NCBI RefSeq assembly: GCF_011090185.1
Contig: NZ_JAAFGS010000004.1
Coordinates: 558,001 to 622,000, forward strand
Origin: Saccharibacillus alkalitolerans
GTDB lineage: Bacteria; Bacillota; Bacilli; Paenibacillales; Paenibacillaceae
Length of the DNA: 64,000 nucleotides
Reading direction: 5' to 3'
Position numbers and translations under genes: made by a program
In this document: positions 63,790-64,000 of the stretch, one piece after another
How the letters are laid out: every line of letters begins with the position of its first letter
Position numbering within the stretch: position 1 is the first letter of the stretch
The notes under the pieces: generated by a model
The model's input: only the letters and a program-made list of their open reading frames with translations
What the model was told of the DNA's origin: nothing
Database searches by the model: none

Positions 63790-63830
63790 AAAAGAGAGCC
63801 TGTCCTTTATAAAAGGGCAGGCTCTCTTTT
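63790..63830. terminator. Bidirectional terminator
   Basis: AAAAGAGAGCCTG pairs with CAGGCTCTCTTTT across a TCCTTTATAAAAGGG loop region. It separates the epimerase from the converging gene at the edge. Confidence 0.88.
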
Positions 63831-63895
63831 GGGTGTCTTCTATCCCGCTTTATCCGTTTGACAGCTGCTTGACTCCTCCTTTTCGAACCGGTTGG

Positions 63896-64000
63896 TTAGT
63901 TTTTCGAGGCTTTCGCCACCTTATCGGCAGCCGCCTGCGTTTGGGTCTGAATGGCTGCGGCGGCTTGATCCGCCGTCTTTTTCTTGTTTACCGCAAGCAT
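63896..64000 (-). CDS. Partial Ala/Lys-rich protein, C-terminal end
   Basis: The last 34 codons of a leftward gene: an open frame from the window edge to a TAA at 63896-63898 reads as a low-complexity, alanine- and lysine-rich tail (QAAAAIQTQTQ, then KVAKASKN). An ATG is exactly at the edge, but whether it is the start cannot be told. No family is recognised. Confidence 0.45.
   Translation of the reverse strand: MLAVNKKKTADQAAAAIQTQTQAAADKVAKASKN

Noticed and set aside
1-64000. CRISPR arrays, tRNA or rRNA genes, insertion sequences
   Set aside because: I saw no repeat-spacer arrays, cloverleaf genes, rRNA segments or transposase frames in the window.

Overview
The window is chromosomal DNA of a GC-rich, endospore-lineage Firmicute, most likely Paenibacillaceae (Paenibacillus or Saccharibacillus type). 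The evidence is strong AGGAGG-type ribosome sites with frequent GTG and TTG starts, S-layer-homology (SLH) anchored surface proteins, Bacillales-type regulators (NiaR, AraR, BlaI/BlaR1), a thiamine operon under a TPP riboswitch, and strong intrinsic terminators. I saw no rRNA, tRNA, CRISPR array, transposase or phage gene.

Layout. 1-1272 is the AT-rich body of a P-loop ATPase cut by the left edge; 1381-2880 is malate:quinone oxidoreductase. 3153-8779 holds small metabolic genes and regulators (GH43 glycosidase, LRR-like protein, LysR plus NmrA-like reductase, Gfo/Idh oxidoreductase). 8844-14261 is the de novo NAD locus: niaR and nifS run leftward and nadB-nadC-nadA rightward from a shared control region with a clear NiaR operator. 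14274-19136 is a leftward cell-wall block: VanY-like D,D-carboxypeptidase, BlaR1/BlaI pair with two operator copies on its promoter, and a VanRS-like two-component system. 19506-23880 is the leftward thiamine operon thiF-thiE-thiS-thiG-thiO with its TPP riboswitch, attenuator and final terminator. 24114-32011 holds a chemoreceptor, an SRPBCC protein, a very unusual PAP2-phosphatase/autotransporter-repeat/SLH protein and a membrane AraC-type regulator, followed by a lipoprotein sugar-binding protein. 33703-41213 holds a TetR-DUF4260 operon, a GHL10-type hydrolase-DUF3237-esterase group, an AlkA-like glycosylase, a secreted protein and a VOC protein. 41219-42183 is a second AT-rich patch carrying a membrane-anchored phosphoribosyltransferase-like gene.

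42184-47183 is a 1,650-residue surface protein with InlB-type repeats and SLH anchors; its signal peptide is split by a one-base frame break in an A5 run. 47436-52593 is the arabinose locus araB-araD-araA with divergent araR and two AraR boxes. 52697-63761 is a mosaic of small redox and regulatory pairs (XRE/flavodoxin-fold reductase, Crp, SDR, HxlR/Rid, TetR/SDR/epimerase), a second Ig/SLH surface protein and a decayed epimerase/RsgA junction with a 16-bp tandem duplication that breaks the frame.

Together the genes describe a free-living, sugar-scavenging soil or plant-associated bacterium: secreted and surface proteins, pentose use, cofactor synthesis (NAD, thiamine) and envelope stress control. 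No complete new multi-gene system is proven here. The strongest leads are the two AT-rich foreign-looking genes, the frame break in the giant surface protein and the PAP2-SLH fusion.
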